Below are positions 1 to 10,792 of a stretch of 64,000 nucleotides of DNA, one piece after another. Source of the stretch: Lycorma delicatula (Eukaryota; Arthropoda; Insecta; Hemiptera; Fulgoridae); contig NC_134467.1 of assembly GCF_047948215.1 (NCBI RefSeq), positions 37,862,520-37,926,519 on the forward strand, given 5' to 3'. Position numbers and translations under genes: made by a program. Positions within the stretch are counted from its first letter, which is position 1; every line of letters starts with the position of its first letter. The notes beneath the pieces are model-generated. The model had not been told where the DNA came from. It made no database searches and was given only the letters and a program-made list of their open reading frames with translations.

Positions 1-499
1 GGGAGTCTATCAACGAAACACAATAAACCAGGCAAATGCAGTTACAATTTTTTTTATTTCAGCCCTTAATTACTACGTAAGAAATTTTTAAATGTACTAA
101 AAATATTCTTTCCATAAATTCAATATTATTGTTTGACACTACTTGGTGATTCCAGTTATATTTCCAGCATTTAATTGTCGATGTAATAGAGTGAACATCA
201 AAAGTAAATTTTTCAATGAACTTTCTATAGTTAAAAATCAACACACCTATATACACATATCTAAAAATCTTTAAAAGTTAATGTTTACTATATAAATGCA
301 AACCTTTTACATGTTAATGTATTTAGCCTTGTTTAAATGTTAATAATAAAAAATTTTTATTGTATAAAACGAATGTTATTAATTTATTTTTAAAATTTAA
401 TGCGACTGAAAAATTAATAAATCAGAAGTTTTGAAGAACGATACATGCTTGTGCATCTGATGAGGTTAATGATTTAAATTAATTAAAAAGATGAAGTGA
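1..499. other. AT-rich stretch, no recognised gene
   Basis: AT-rich DNA upstream of the first LINE copy. A 65-codon minus-strand ORF (59-256) is aromatic-rich and ends just before the pyrimidine run at 50-62. I recognise no family in it, and it has no convincing splice context on its own strand. It would lie downstream of the second LIG3 exon, so it is intronic or intergenic. Confidence 0.4.
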
Positions 500-510
500 A
501 GCAACAAAAC

Positions 511-2195
511 AATTTTTCCTACACAATTTTTCCCTTCTACCTGTCCTTCCAATATTAAAGCGACTATTCCAGGATGTCTTAGTATGTGGCCTATAAGTCT
601 GTCTCTTCTTTTAACTATATTTTTCCAAATGCTTCTTTCTTCATCTATTTGCCGCAATACCTCTTCATTTGTAACTTTATCCACCCATCTGATTTTTAAC
701 ATTCTCCTATAGCACCGAATTTCAAAAGCTTCTAATCTTTTCTTCTCAGATACTCCGATCGTCCAAGTTTCACTTCCATATAAAGCGACACTCCAAACAT
801 ACACTTTCAAAAATCTTTTCCTGACATTTAAATTAATTTTTGATGTAAACAAATTATATTTCTTACTGAAGGCTCGTTTAGCTTGTGCTATTTGGCATTT
901 TATATCGCTCCTGCTTCGTCCATCTTTAGTAATTCTACTTCCCAAATAACAAAATTCTTCTACCTCCATAATCTTTTCTCCTTCTATTTTCACATTCAGT
1001 GGTCCATCTTTGTTATTTGTACTACATTTCATTACTTTTGTTTTGTTCTTGTTTATTTTCATGCGATAGTTCTTGCGTAGGACTTCATCTATGCCGTTCA
1101 TTGTTTCTTCTAAATCCTTTTTACTCTCGGCTAGAATATCTATATCATCAGCAAATTGTAACATCTTTATCTTTTCACCTTGTACTGTTACTCCGAATCT
1201 AAATTGTTCTTTAACATCATTAACTGCTAGTTCCATGTAAAGATTAAAAAGTAACGGAGATAGGGAACATCCTTGTCGGACTCTCTTTCTTATTACGGCT
1301 TCTTTCTTATGTTCTTCAATTGTTACTGTTGCTGTTTGGTTCCTGTACATGTTAGGAATTGTTCTTCTACCTCTGTATTTGAACCCTAATTTTTTTAAAA
1401 TGCTGAACATTTTATTCCAGTCTACGTTATCGAATGCCTTTTCTAGGTCTATAAACGCCAAGTATGTTGGTTTGTTTTTCTTTAATCTTCCTTCTACTAT
1501 TAATCTGAGGCCTAAATTTGCTTCCCTTGTCCCTATACTTTTCCTGAAACCAAATTGGTCTTCTCCTAACACTTCCTCCACTCTTCTCTCAATTCTTCTG
1601 TATAGAATTCTAATTAAGATTTTTGATGCATGACTAGTTAAACTAATTGTTCTGTATTCTTCACATTTATCTGCCCCTGCCTTCTTTGGTATCATTACTA
1701 TAACACTTTTTTTGAAGTCTGACGGAAATTCCCCTTTTTCATAAATATTACACACCAGTTTGTATAATCTATCAATCGCTTCCTCCTCACCTGCACTGCG
1801 CAGTAATTCTACAGGTATTCCATCTATTCCAGGAGCCTTTCTGCCATTTAAATCTTTTAATGCTCTCTTAAATTCAGATCTCAGTATTGTTTCTCCCATT
1901 TCATCCTCCTCAACTTACTCTTCTTCCTCTATAACACCATTTTCTAATTCATTTCCTCCGTATAACTCTTCAATATATTCCACCCATCTATCGACTTTAC
2001 CTTTCGTATTATATATTGGAGTACCATCTTTGTTTAACACATTATTAGATTTTAATTTATGTACCCCAAAATTTTCCTTAACTTTCCTGTATGCTCCGTC
2101 TACTTTACCAATCTTCATTTCTCTTTCCACTTCTGAACACTTTTCTTTAATCCACTCTTCTTTCGCCAGTTTGCACTTCCTGTTTATAGCATTAT
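511..2195 (-). mobile_element. RTE-like LINE copy A, truncated at both ends, RT nearly intact
   Basis: Non-LTR retrotransposon fragment carrying the linker and reverse transcriptase. The minus-strand frame is open from about 2208 to 466 apart from one TAA at 1915-1917, where copies E and I have GAA, so a single nonsense change separates the two halves. In the 477-residue downstream part the RT landmarks are intact: the KAPGIDG finger motif near residue 21, FIDLEKAFD (first catalytic Asp near 151), the RQGCSLSPLLFN motif near 208-219, FADD at 249-252, then the LYGSETW and CYRRMLKIRW thumb and C-terminal motifs. The endonuclease domain is missing at the 5' end. At the 3' end homology stops early, inside the codons for the NCVGRPRLEY region, and there is no poly-A or terminal hairpin. 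Possible 11-bp target duplications with one mismatch flank it (500-510 and 2196-2206). Confidence 0.9.
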
Positions 2196-2209
2196 AGCAA
2201 GAAAACAAA

Positions 2210-2580
2210 ATATTAAAATTCTTTACTTAATGTTGAGATGATCTAAGCAGAGAAATAATAAAAGAAATAGGATATAAGCAGGTAAATCTACAATCTAGAA
2301 ATAAAAAACGAATATCTATCTAAATAAATGACAGAAAAAAGAATGTAAAATTTATTTTGTTTATATTTTGTTTAATAAACTATATTTTTAATCATGAAAT
2401 CATGGCATAAAACTCAATAATATCCCATTAAATTTATAGATTCTTAAATACATATATATATAAAAAATGAAGGAAATGATAACAGAAAACAATATGGTTT
2501 CAGGAAGAGAAGGGAGACAAATGTTGCAATACATTGGGGGAGGCAAACAGAATATAAATGAAGTGTAGAACACCAGTCTC
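2210..2580. other. unassigned AT-rich sequence
   Basis: No coding signal I can defend. Positions 2530-2590 carry a short reversed piece of the SINE described next, forming a small fold-back with it. Confidence 0.35.
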
Positions 2581-2591
2581 CACGATCTAGT

Positions 2592-2768
2592 AAATACTGG
2601 TGTTTTTTGGTGGTTCAGTTTCAATTAACCACACATCTCGGGAACGGTCAACCTGAGACTGTATAAGACTAAACTTCATTTACATTCACACATATCATCC
2701 CCTGAAGTAATACCTTACAGTGTTCCGGTGGCTAAACAGAAAAACAGAAAGGCAAACAGAAAGAGATA
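2592..2768 (+). repeat. tRNA-derived SINE, body and tail fragment
   Basis: This matches the body of the complete SINE at 46741-47040: the TGGTGGTT run, the ATTAACCACACATCTC block, the CTTCATTTACATTCA block, the CATATCATCC block and the GGCTAAACAGAAAAA tail. The tRNA-like head is missing, replaced by a short inverted SINE piece. Confidence 0.75.
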
Positions 2769-2774
2769 AAGGAA

Positions 2775-3165
2775 TAAATGTATTACAGAAAAAGCATTTG
2801 AGCGTGGATAAATTACGGTAATGTAGAAGCCAATTAGTAGATTGGAAAGATAAAAAATTAATTAAACAAGAGTTCCTAAATTTAAAAAAAACAGTTATGA
2901 AACTAAACATTGGTGATTAACCGAGTGGTTTGACCCATAAAGAAGTGGAACACGACTGCCTATCACCAATCTTGTTTAATATGTATGTTAACAACACGAT
3001 CAATTGTTTTCTCGTAAAATATGAAGGAATCCACTTTTATTGGTTAAAAAGTTCAAAGACACCGCACAGACCTAGCCATGAGATGGATAAGAACACTGTC
3101 CTTACCAGTTGTTCAATGTTTGGATTTATGCTGGTGAGCTTAAACCTAAGATTAATTTTAGAAAC
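2775..3165 (+). pseudogene. LINE reverse transcriptase fragment, separate lineage
   Basis: Plus-strand translation reads through a VDWKDKKLIKQEFLNLKKTV stretch typical of the RT palm region. It continues, after a stop codon, into CLSPILFNMYVNNTIN, the RT motif-B region (family form: GVRQGC-LSPLLFN-Y). The sequence differs clearly from copies A to I, so this is another LINE lineage. No FADD box follows. Several stops and the short length make it a dead fragment. Confidence 0.6.
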
Positions 3166-3296
3166 AAGCATCAAATCATTTTTCAGCTTTGTTTTTAATT
3201 AGTGAATTTCATTTAAACCTCTCACATAGATATGTGAAAGAAAAATTAATTATAATTTTTAAAGCGATTTGTATAGTTCATTATAATCAATTTTCA

Positions 3297-4110
3297 CTAG
3301 GGATGAGATAAAAAATTAACCATTTCTTCTGCCTGAAATTTTATTTTAAATATGGTGTCATTCAAAAGTTCAATTAACTGTTCTCCTTCATTCGACGGTA
3401 GCTTGTTAATTTCAATATAACAATGGGAAAGATTGCTAACCAATAAAAATTCATCATCTTTACTAATTGGCAAGTAATTTTCAAATTTCGACTTCAGATT
3501 TTCTTGATGGGAACATAAAACATTGGAGAAATCTTTTTCAGTACTGAGATCATTTACTATTACAAAAGAAAATAAGTTTAGAAATAGTGAACAATTTTTT
3601 TTTGTTTTATACAACTGAACTGCAAACCAAGTTTCATTTCAAATCCTTTATTTTACCATGAATATTGAGGACAGTCAAAGAATTACCTGGAAGAGTGAGA
3701 TTTAATTCGTTTAGTTTTGAAAATATATCTGAAAAATAGGCCAATATACTTGTCAGCAATAAATGGTGTACATATAATTATTATTGATTTTTTTAATAAA
3801 TATTAGTGCTTCCCGCCGTAATTCAGGAGCCTTGCAAATACCCTGCACCATGAGAACTAGTGAACTTTAAATGAAGAAGCTGTTTATGCTTTCTACTCAT
3901 GCCACAGCATATTAATGAAGACAAGTCTGCCATTTAGAAGCTTTGTCTTAAATAAAACTTATTAATGCTTTCTAACATCGCTTTGAATTTAGATGGCAAC
4001 GTTTGGCTGGCAAGGTTTCCTGGTGAAAGAAATAGCGAGTCTACATAATATCAAGAGCCATGTCTTTTGTCTTTGATTAAAAAACACTTTGCCTTCCACT
4101 GAATGAATGA
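3297..4110 (-). pseudogene. hAT-type transposase relic (SCND3/ZBED-like)
   Basis: Read on the minus strand from about 4110 down, several frames match the C-terminal half of hAT transposases of the SCND3/ZBED5 group. There is a segment ending in ESINKF, a MSRKHKQLLHLKF-like stretch, and a SDIFSKLNELNLTLPGN-like stretch (family form: LSDIFSKLNELNLSLQG). The final open frame of 105 codons (3614-3297) contains EQLIELLNDTIFKIKF followed by EEMVNFL, matching the family's EQLIEL-D--LK-KF and E-L--FW end. Frameshifts and stops separate these pieces, so it is non-functional. Identification rests on recalled family motifs, not on an alignment. Confidence 0.6.
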
Positions 4111-4162
4111 GTTTTGTCAAAACAAAAATTTATACATACTTTACAAACAATTTCAAATTCTT

Positions 4163-4410
4163 ATATACAGAGTGATTCAAAACTACACAGTAATCTCTAG
4201 AGAGCTGATTCTATAGCTAAAAATAGGAAATAAAGGTCATATAAACATAGGCCTGAAAATGCTTCATTAGTGAGTCATGGCTAGTGAAGGATTTCACCTG
4301 GATTTTGGTTTCATGGGAAAATGAAAACTTCCTGAAATACTGGGAGGGTAAATTAAGGGATGAATTTAGTTATTTTTTGGGTTTCAGGTTTTTGACCAGA
4401 AAATATTTGT
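4163..4410 (-). repeat. MITE-like dispersed repeat M, minus orientation
   Basis: The end reads TATACAGAGTGATTCAAAAC. Its reverse complement resembles the TGTGAAACACTCTGTATA end of the copy at 41010-41330. The internal blocks about guanine-rich GGTAAATTAAGG and the CCTATGTTTATATGA block also recur at 39560-39854 and 41010-41330. It is non-coding. The terminal CAGAGTG motif at a TATA suggests a Tc1/mariner-derived non-autonomous element (inference). Confidence 0.55.
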
Positions 4411-4461
4411 CCTCAGTTAGTTAGTAACTAACTGAGGTACTAACTGTACCTCAGTTAGTTA
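4411..4461. repeat. 27-bp perfect palindrome with a third half-copy
   Basis: 4411-4437 is two 13-bp perfect inverted arms (CCTCAGTTAGTTA) around one base. A third copy of the same arm follows at 4449-4461. Confidence 0.9.
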
Positions 4462-4859
4462 AAAATATCTGAAGTAAAACACAAAAATTGGAGGTAAAAA
4501 TAACATGTTTTTGTGTTTACTGTAAGAAAACTTTATTAAATGGTTAATTCAGTTTTATTTTTTTTTCAATTAGAAATGTAAAAAATTGAATTTTGAAAAG
4601 ATTCGTGTAAATACTTAAGAAAAAATTGAATACAGGATATTGAAATATAATTTTATTAAAAAAACAAAACAGACTGAACTGCGAAAAAAATTTTAACAGC
4701 ATGAAATAACTAATTTTTGTCCATTCCATTAGACCATTTTGTTTCCACTAGATCAACCCAGGTTGGTCTTGTGGAAATATTCCAGTACTGGAAAATTTCA
4801 TGTACACCCTTGCTGAGATTTTGGTTCAATTATCATAAATCAAAATTCCAAGTTAACTT

Positions 4860-5825
4860 TGCTAACATTTACAGAAACCAGACAGCATCAGTAATAATTG
4901 AAGAACATAAGAAAGGGAGTCTTACAAGGATGTTCCCTCTTCCCGTTACTTTTTAATCTTTACATATAACTAGCAATTAATGATTTTAAAGAACAATTTT
5001 AATCCGGAGTAACAGTACAAAGTGAAAAGATAAAGATGCTTTTTTTGCTGATGATATAGTAATTCTAGCTAAGAGTAAAAAGGATTTAGAAGAAACAATG
5101 AACGGCATGGCATGGATGAAGTTCTTACGCAAGGACTACCGTATGAAAATAAACAAGAATAAAACAAAAGTAATGAAATGTTGTAGAAATAACGAAGATG
5201 GACTACTGAACATAAAAATAGGAAGAGAAAAGATTATGGAGGTAGAAGAATTTTGTTATTTGGGAAGTAGAATTACTAAAGATGGACGAAGCAGGAGCGA
5301 TATAAAATGGCGAAAAAGCCAGGTGAAACGAGCCTTCAGTCAGAAATATAATTTATCTACATCAAAAATTAATTTAAATGTCAGGAAAATTTTTTTGAAA
5401 GTATATGTTTGGGGCATAGCTTTATATGGAAGTGAAACTTGGACAATTGTAGTACCTGAGAAGAAAAGATTAGAAGCTTTCGAAATGTGGTGCTATAGGA
5501 GAATTTAAAAAATCAGATGGGTGGATAAAGTGACAAATGAAGAGGTATTGCGGCAAATAGATGAAGAAATAAGCATTTGGAAAAATATAGTTAAAAGAAG
5601 AGACAGACTTATAGGCCACATATTAAGGCATCCTGGAATAGTCGCTTTAATATTGGAAGGACAGGTAGAAGGAAAAAATTGTGTAGGCAGGTAACATTTG
5701 TAATATGTAAAACAAATTGTTAGGAATGTAGGATGTAGGGGGTATACCAAAATGAAATGACTAGGACTAGATAGGGAATCTTGGAGAGCTGCATCAAACC
5801 AGTCAAATGACTGAAGACAAAAAAT
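4860..5825 (+). mobile_element. RTE-like LINE copy B, 5'-truncated, with target duplication
   Basis: This copy starts inside the RT (NIYRNQTA motif) and runs to the family's 3' end, the CAGTCAAATGACTG hairpin and a short A-rich tail. A 10-bp duplication AAGTTAACTT flanks it exactly (4850-4859 and 5826-5835). The reading frame is broken by several indels, and the longest piece is 136 codons at 5098-5508, covering YRMKINKNKTKVM to CYRRI. The GCTGATGATATAG corresponding to the FADD box survives near 5047, but in a damaged frame. It is a dead-on-arrival or decayed copy. Confidence 0.92.
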
Positions 5826-5872
5826 AAGTTAACTTGTCTTGTTTTCAAAAACCTTTTCTTTTTTTTTAATAG

Positions 5873-6004
5873 CTAATCTTCACTAGATATTTCTTTAATA
5901 GCATTAACACACCACTGATACAATATCAGACTCTCACATAATTTTCCACCGTTAGCATTACTTTCATGAAATGTATGATGAAGAAATTCCTCTATTTTTA
6001 ATAA
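5873..6004 (-). other. short coding-like stretch, unknown
   Basis: The minus strand encodes about 43 codons ending in TAG at 5875-5873, with the C-terminal residues LCESLILYQWCVNAIKEISS then ED. A possible AG acceptor lies at 5992-5993. The residue composition looks protein-like rather than random AT translation. I do not recognise it. It could be a terminal exon, a relic of a transposase or chance. It does not match the LIG3 segment expected next. Confidence 0.2.
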
Positions 6005-6009
6005 TTAAA

Positions 6010-6865
6010 ACCAGTTTTTCATAATTTATTTAACACTAGAGATGACACTGAATGTCTACCACATAAGAAGAATTTTAACTTGTAGAAGTTATAAAATCTA
6101 AAAGATACAAAAATAAAAATTACATTTCTTAAGTGTGCCAAACAAATGTATACATATAAAAAAGTATTTGTAATAGTAATCGCCTTTCATTTTTCGTTGA
6201 GAATAGAATAAATTAGTATAATAAATTTCATAAAATGTCAGTTTTATGAGAAAAAGGAATAGATGCTTGCAGCATGAAATTTCCAAACTCTATAAATAGT
6301 GTTTAACCCAAGTTATTACATTAGATAACCTGTTTTGTTTTTTTAATTCAATGTTATAGTGCATATTAAATAATTCTCTAGAATTTGATTTTTTCGTCTT
6401 ATTGTACTAATGCTCAATCTAAAGGTTCAAAATGGCAGATTTTGAGGACCATTTGTAGTCCACAGATCACAGTCTGAGAAATACAATAATAATATACATA
6501 CAAATATTTTTAAAATTTATTAAACAGAATGATACCTTAAAATTATTACGCATTAAGCAATTACTTTCAGATCAATAAAAAAACCTTTTCATTTAAAAAT
6601 CTTTCTGACCTGATTATCAATACCTTCCAAATATCAAATAGTATAAAATCAACAAGCACAATCTGATTGGTCATTGAATAAATTATTCAATTCCATAATT
6701 AAGGAGTTTTCTAACCTTTATTAAAATCGGTGTCATTGACGACAGTACCAGTGGAGATACTCCAAAGAAGAAGATGCTGATTAGCAATGAGAGGTCTTTC
6801 AAAAGGAAAAACAAGTCTAATTTGAAAGTCAATTGTTAAATAATTTTTAAATTTATATAACTTAC
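6010..6865. other. unassigned, presumed intron downstream of the LIG3 exon
   Basis: AT-rich sequence immediately 3' of the splice donor on the minus strand. A plus-strand run near 6720-6840 reads open (DDSTSGDTPKKKM) but has no family match known to me. No further LIG3 exon was recognised between here and position 1. Confidence 0.35.
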
Positions 6866-6972
6866 CCTACTGAACAGCTTAATAAGTTGCTTAGATTGCA
6901 AGTTGTAAGTTCTTTTAACAAAACCAGGTAATAATAGACGTAACCACATTATCAAATCACTTTTAAAACCCT
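6866..6972 (-). CDS. LIG3: DNA ligase III exon (DNA-binding domain start)
   Basis: An internal exon of 107 bp bounded on the minus strand by a long pyrimidine tract plus CAG (6975-6973) and by the donor GTAAGT (6865-6860). Entered in phase 1, with the C supplied by the exon ending at 63060, it encodes 36 residues including GFKSDLIMWLRLLLPGFVKR and then TYNLQSKQLIKLFSR. In DNA ligase III the equivalent segment has the form GF-GD--L-VKLLLPGV-K--YNL--KQ--KLFSRIF, the first helices of the ATP-dependent ligase DNA-binding domain. The pattern LLLPG plus YNL plus KLFSR is specific to LIG3 rather than LIG1 or LIG4. The exon ends in phase 0. LIG3 seals nicks in single-strand-break repair and in mitochondria (family knowledge). 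No in-frame stop or damage is seen. Confidence 0.87.
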
Positions 6973-6999
6973 CTGAAAAAAAAAAATTAATATTAGTTG

Positions 7000-8045
7000 C
7001 CTTAGAATGGGAAAATACAGTGATAAAGAGTCAGAGAGAAATTTCACACAATTTTAAAATTATTAACTGGTCTTAAATAGGGAGAAAAGCATTATCGTTG
7101 AAAAAAATAATAAGGGACACTATAAAGAAAAAATGGAAAGGCACAACATGAATAGAAGATATAATTTTTTGGCATATAAAACTACTGCAGAATTTTACCA
7201 ATATACAAGAAGAATTTAATTAAAAAATAGATGACCTACAAAAAAAAAGCTAAATCAGCTACTGAAATTATTGATGCCTGATGGTTGATGCCAAAAAATT
7301 AAAACCAAATTTGTGGTAATTAAATTTGTATATTAAAAAATTAACAAAAGAACTATGCACGTTTTTATTTTAAAAAATCTGATATTTAAGAATGTCTATT
7401 TTTATGATTTATAAAAACGTAAACCTGAACTTCTTATTTTTAAAAAATCATGTATTTTGTTTTTCAAATTGGCTACATGAACAATCTTTATTTTTCATGA
7501 GGTTTTAATAATCTTTTGCCATCTCTCAGTCATAATTTTTCTTAATCTTTTTCTGTATTCTTCTGTTGTTTCCTTTTTTTTTTCTTGAACTACTTTAAAT
7601 TTTTTTAACTCTTGTACTTTTTTGAAAATTTCCCTCTGTGAAATTTCTTCTTTTCTTATTTTGATCTCTTGGAAATCCTTTCCCATCTCTAGAAGCCATT
7701 GTTTTCCATTTTTTGTTATTTACATTTTCAAATTTACTACACATTTCCTCATTTTATCTTAAAATATTTTATTATTTTCACACTTCGGAACTAATATTTT
7801 TCTTTCCTTTTTCAAAATATTTTCTACTCTTTATAGTTTGTTTAATGTTAAATTTTCTGCCAAATAAGAACTTTTAGGTTTTATAATTGTGCTGTAATGT
7901 CTGAATTTTGGATTGTAAGAAATCGAGTGTTTATTACAAAGATTTTTGGTTAGTTGGAAATCCATTTCCATTTCCATTTGGTCCAAACTGACCAAAAGTA
8001 AGTTTATCTAGTCCATTTATCTGGATTGCTTCACCTAGATATTTA
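7000..8045. other. unassigned AT-rich sequence with one lysine-rich ORF
   Basis: The minus frame 7686-7495 encodes 63 residues that are strongly charged and likely coiled coil (EISQREIFKKVQELKKF, EEYRKRLRKIMTERW). It may be the linker between endonuclease and RT of an old LINE, but no flanking domain confirms this. The rest shows nothing recognisable. Confidence 0.3.
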
Positions 8046-8049
8046 ATTT

Positions 8050-9285
8050 CTTTTGTCTTCAGTCATTTGACTGGTTTAATCCAGCTCTCTAAGTTTCCCT
8101 ATCTAGTGCTAGTCGTTTAATTTCGGTATACCCCCTACATCCTACATTCCTAACAATTTGTTTTACATATTACAAACGTTGCATGTATACACAATTTTTT
8201 CCTTCTACCTGTCCCTCCAATATTACAGCAACTATTCCAGGATGCCTTAATATGTGGCCTATAAGTCTGTCTCTTTTTTACCTATATTTTTCCAAATGCT
8301 TCTTTCTTCATCTATTTGCTGCAACACCAATTCAATTGTCACTTTGTCCATCCATCTGATTTTTAACATTCTCCTATAGCACCGCATTTCAAAAGCTTCT
8401 AATATTTTCTTCTCAGGTACTCCAATCGTCCAAGTTTCACTTCCATATAAAGCTATGCTCCAAACATATACTTTTAAAAATGTTTTCCTGACATTTAAGT
8501 TAATTTTTGATGTAAACAAATTATATTTCTGACTGAAGGCTCGTTTCGCCTGTACTATTCGGCATTTTATGTTGCTCCTGCTTCGTCCATCTTTAGTAAT
8601 TCTACTTTCCAAATAACAAAATTCCTCTACCCCTATAATCTTTTCTCCTCCTACTTTCACATTCAGTGGTCCATCTTTGTTATTTCTACATTACTTTCTT
8701 TTTGTTCTTGTTTATTTTCATGCGGTAGTTCTTGTATAGGACTTCATCCATGCTATTCATTGTTTCTTCTAAATCCCTTTTACTCTCAGCTAGAATTACT
8801 ATATCATCACCAAATCGTAGCATCTTTATCTTTTCACCTTGTATTGTTACTCCGAATCTAAATTGTTTATCATTAACTGCTAGTTCTATGTAAAGATTAA
8901 AAAGTAATGGGGATAGGGAACATCCTTGTTGCACTCCCTTTCTTATTACGGCTTCTTTCATATGTTCTTCAATTATTACTGTTGCTGTTTGGTTCCTGTA
9001 AATGTTAGCAATTTTCTTCTATCTCTGTATTTGAACCTTAATTTTTTTTAAATGCTGAACATTTTATTTCAGTCTACATTACAGAATGCCTTTTCTAGGT
9101 CTATAAATGCCAAGTATGTTGGTTTGTTTTTCTTTAATCTTGCTTCTACTATTAATCTGAGGCCTAAAATTGCTACCCTTGTTCTTATACTTTTCCTGAA
9201 ACCAAATTGGTCTTCTCCTAACACTTCTTCCACTCTCCTCTCAATTCTTCCGTATAGAATTCTAGTTAAGATTTTTGATGCATGA
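8050..9285 (-). mobile_element. RTE-like LINE copy C, 5'-truncated
   Basis: This copy starts at the 3' hairpin (CAGTCATTTGACTGG on the plus strand at about 8060) and extends through the C-terminal and RT regions to the SHASKIL region near 9285. Three broken frames cover it: 9335-9069 (RILYGRIERRVEEVLGEDQF), 8961-8686 (KGVQQGCSLSPLLFN) and 8660-8259 (CYRRMLKIRW). The catalytic box is altered from FADD to FGDD, and several single-base frameshifts are present. It is more diverged than copies A, D and F, hence probably older. No clear target duplication was found. Confidence 0.9.
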
Positions 9286-10792
9286 AATTTAAAAATACTT
9301 AAGTACTTAAAAAAAAAAAAAATAACTTCCACCAATATATTTTTAGGTTTCCTTTTTTATGAAATAAAAAGTAAAAGATAGATTTTCTATTATATTCTAT
9401 AAATAATAGAAAATATTAAATTATAGATTTAACTAATAAGAAATCAAAAATATCTAATATACGATATCATTCTTAGAAATGGTGGTAAAACACTCTGATG
9501 AACTCCATCAGACGCAAATGGTCTGTTGGTTGACTATTTCCTTTACTGATTGCATCTGTAATATCATTTTGGAAATTTCTAGTACCAGAAAGACAGTAGG
9601 CCCTATTTACCTGTGGTATTCGAGAACTTTATTTATATTTGAAAGCTTCACAAAAAGCAAAAAAACTTTTTAACAAAAAAATATTTTTTATTCTTGAATA
9701 AAATATAAGATCTGTGGAATGAAAGCAAAGTCTTCTAAAATCTTGTTGAAATCTTACATGGAAAGGGATCTAAAAAAAAAATCATAATTTTATTTGTTAC
9801 TATATTTTGTAACGGTCATTATAGAGATTAAAAAAAGAGGAATCCCTAAGGATAAAGATTCTGTATCTTTCCATGCCAAACAAAAAGATTGATTATTTCG
9901 TCTAATTATTATTATTAATATTAACAAATGCATTATTTATATAGGCAATTTAAAATATTAATGTAAATAAGTTAAAAAAAAAAGAGAATATATAAAACCA
10001 ACAAGAATTATAAACAAAATTCACTGAAAATAACAAAACAAAATATAAAGCAATAATTTAAAAAAAAAAAATCAAATAATTTTTTTTGTTTTTGACCCCA
10101 AATAGAGAAAATTGCTTACACGACACATACACACACATACAATAAATTTTTATGATTTCTAAGAAGCTTATTTTCATTATCTCATAATTTAACAAAAAAA
10201 AAAAAAAAAATTGTTAATAATTACAATAAAATGTTAACACTTTTTTATAACGAACAAATAAATAAATAAGATAAGAAACTAATAAAGTCGATGCTAATTG
10301 GTAATATAAAAAAATATAATTTAATCAGTTTATTTGTAAGTTTCTAATTTTTTTTGACAATACGATAAAATAATGACATGGTTAAACTCTGTGCCATATA
10401 TGGTACAATAATTTGCAGTTAGTTGTCAATATATATATATATAAAAGATGTATATTGTAAAAAAGTGTTACCATTACAGTATACAACCTTGGAAAGAAGT
10501 TTATCAACTTTAATTATGATTAATTTTTCTTAATTCATGTACAGTATGTAGTTATCAATTTTTTTATATGTAACGATATCGGTTTTGAAACAAGCCTTAA
10601 TTTAAATTCTTTTCTTATTTGTAATTTTATTATATTTTCATTGTTGCCAACATTAGAAAATTAAATTCATAATTTAAAAGAAATTAACTTTTGGCCGTTA
10701 GATATAACCAAGCAAAACGATATTGCACTATAGATGAACTGATGAAAAAATTAATCTTATGTAAATTTTCAGAAAAAATGTACATGAAAATT
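9286..10792. other. unassigned AT-rich sequence
   Basis: Homopolymer runs and AT microsatellites. The plus ORF at 9479-9673 has no family match and no splice context. Nothing is supported here. Confidence 0.4.

Noticed and set aside
883..1202. Short hydrophobic ORFs opposite the LINE RT (also 11299-11618 and 59877-60080)
   Set aside because: Reverse-strand readings of the same RT segment in different copies, not membrane proteins.
1760..2197. Plus-strand serine-rich ORF of 145 codons, and similar ORFs at 30870-31316 and 59072-59323
   Set aside because: These are antisense shadows of the LINE linker (GAA/GAG-rich sense codons read as TTC/CTC on the other strand). They recur only because the LINE recurs.
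2400..2910. Minus ORFs at 2400-2624 and 2695-2910
   Set aside because: They overlap the SINE fragment on the opposite strand and have low-complexity composition.
1..6865. Next LIG3 exon (IF---DM--DLEQGDV segment)
   Set aside because: I looked for it on the minus strand and did not find a convincing match. It probably lies beyond position 1.
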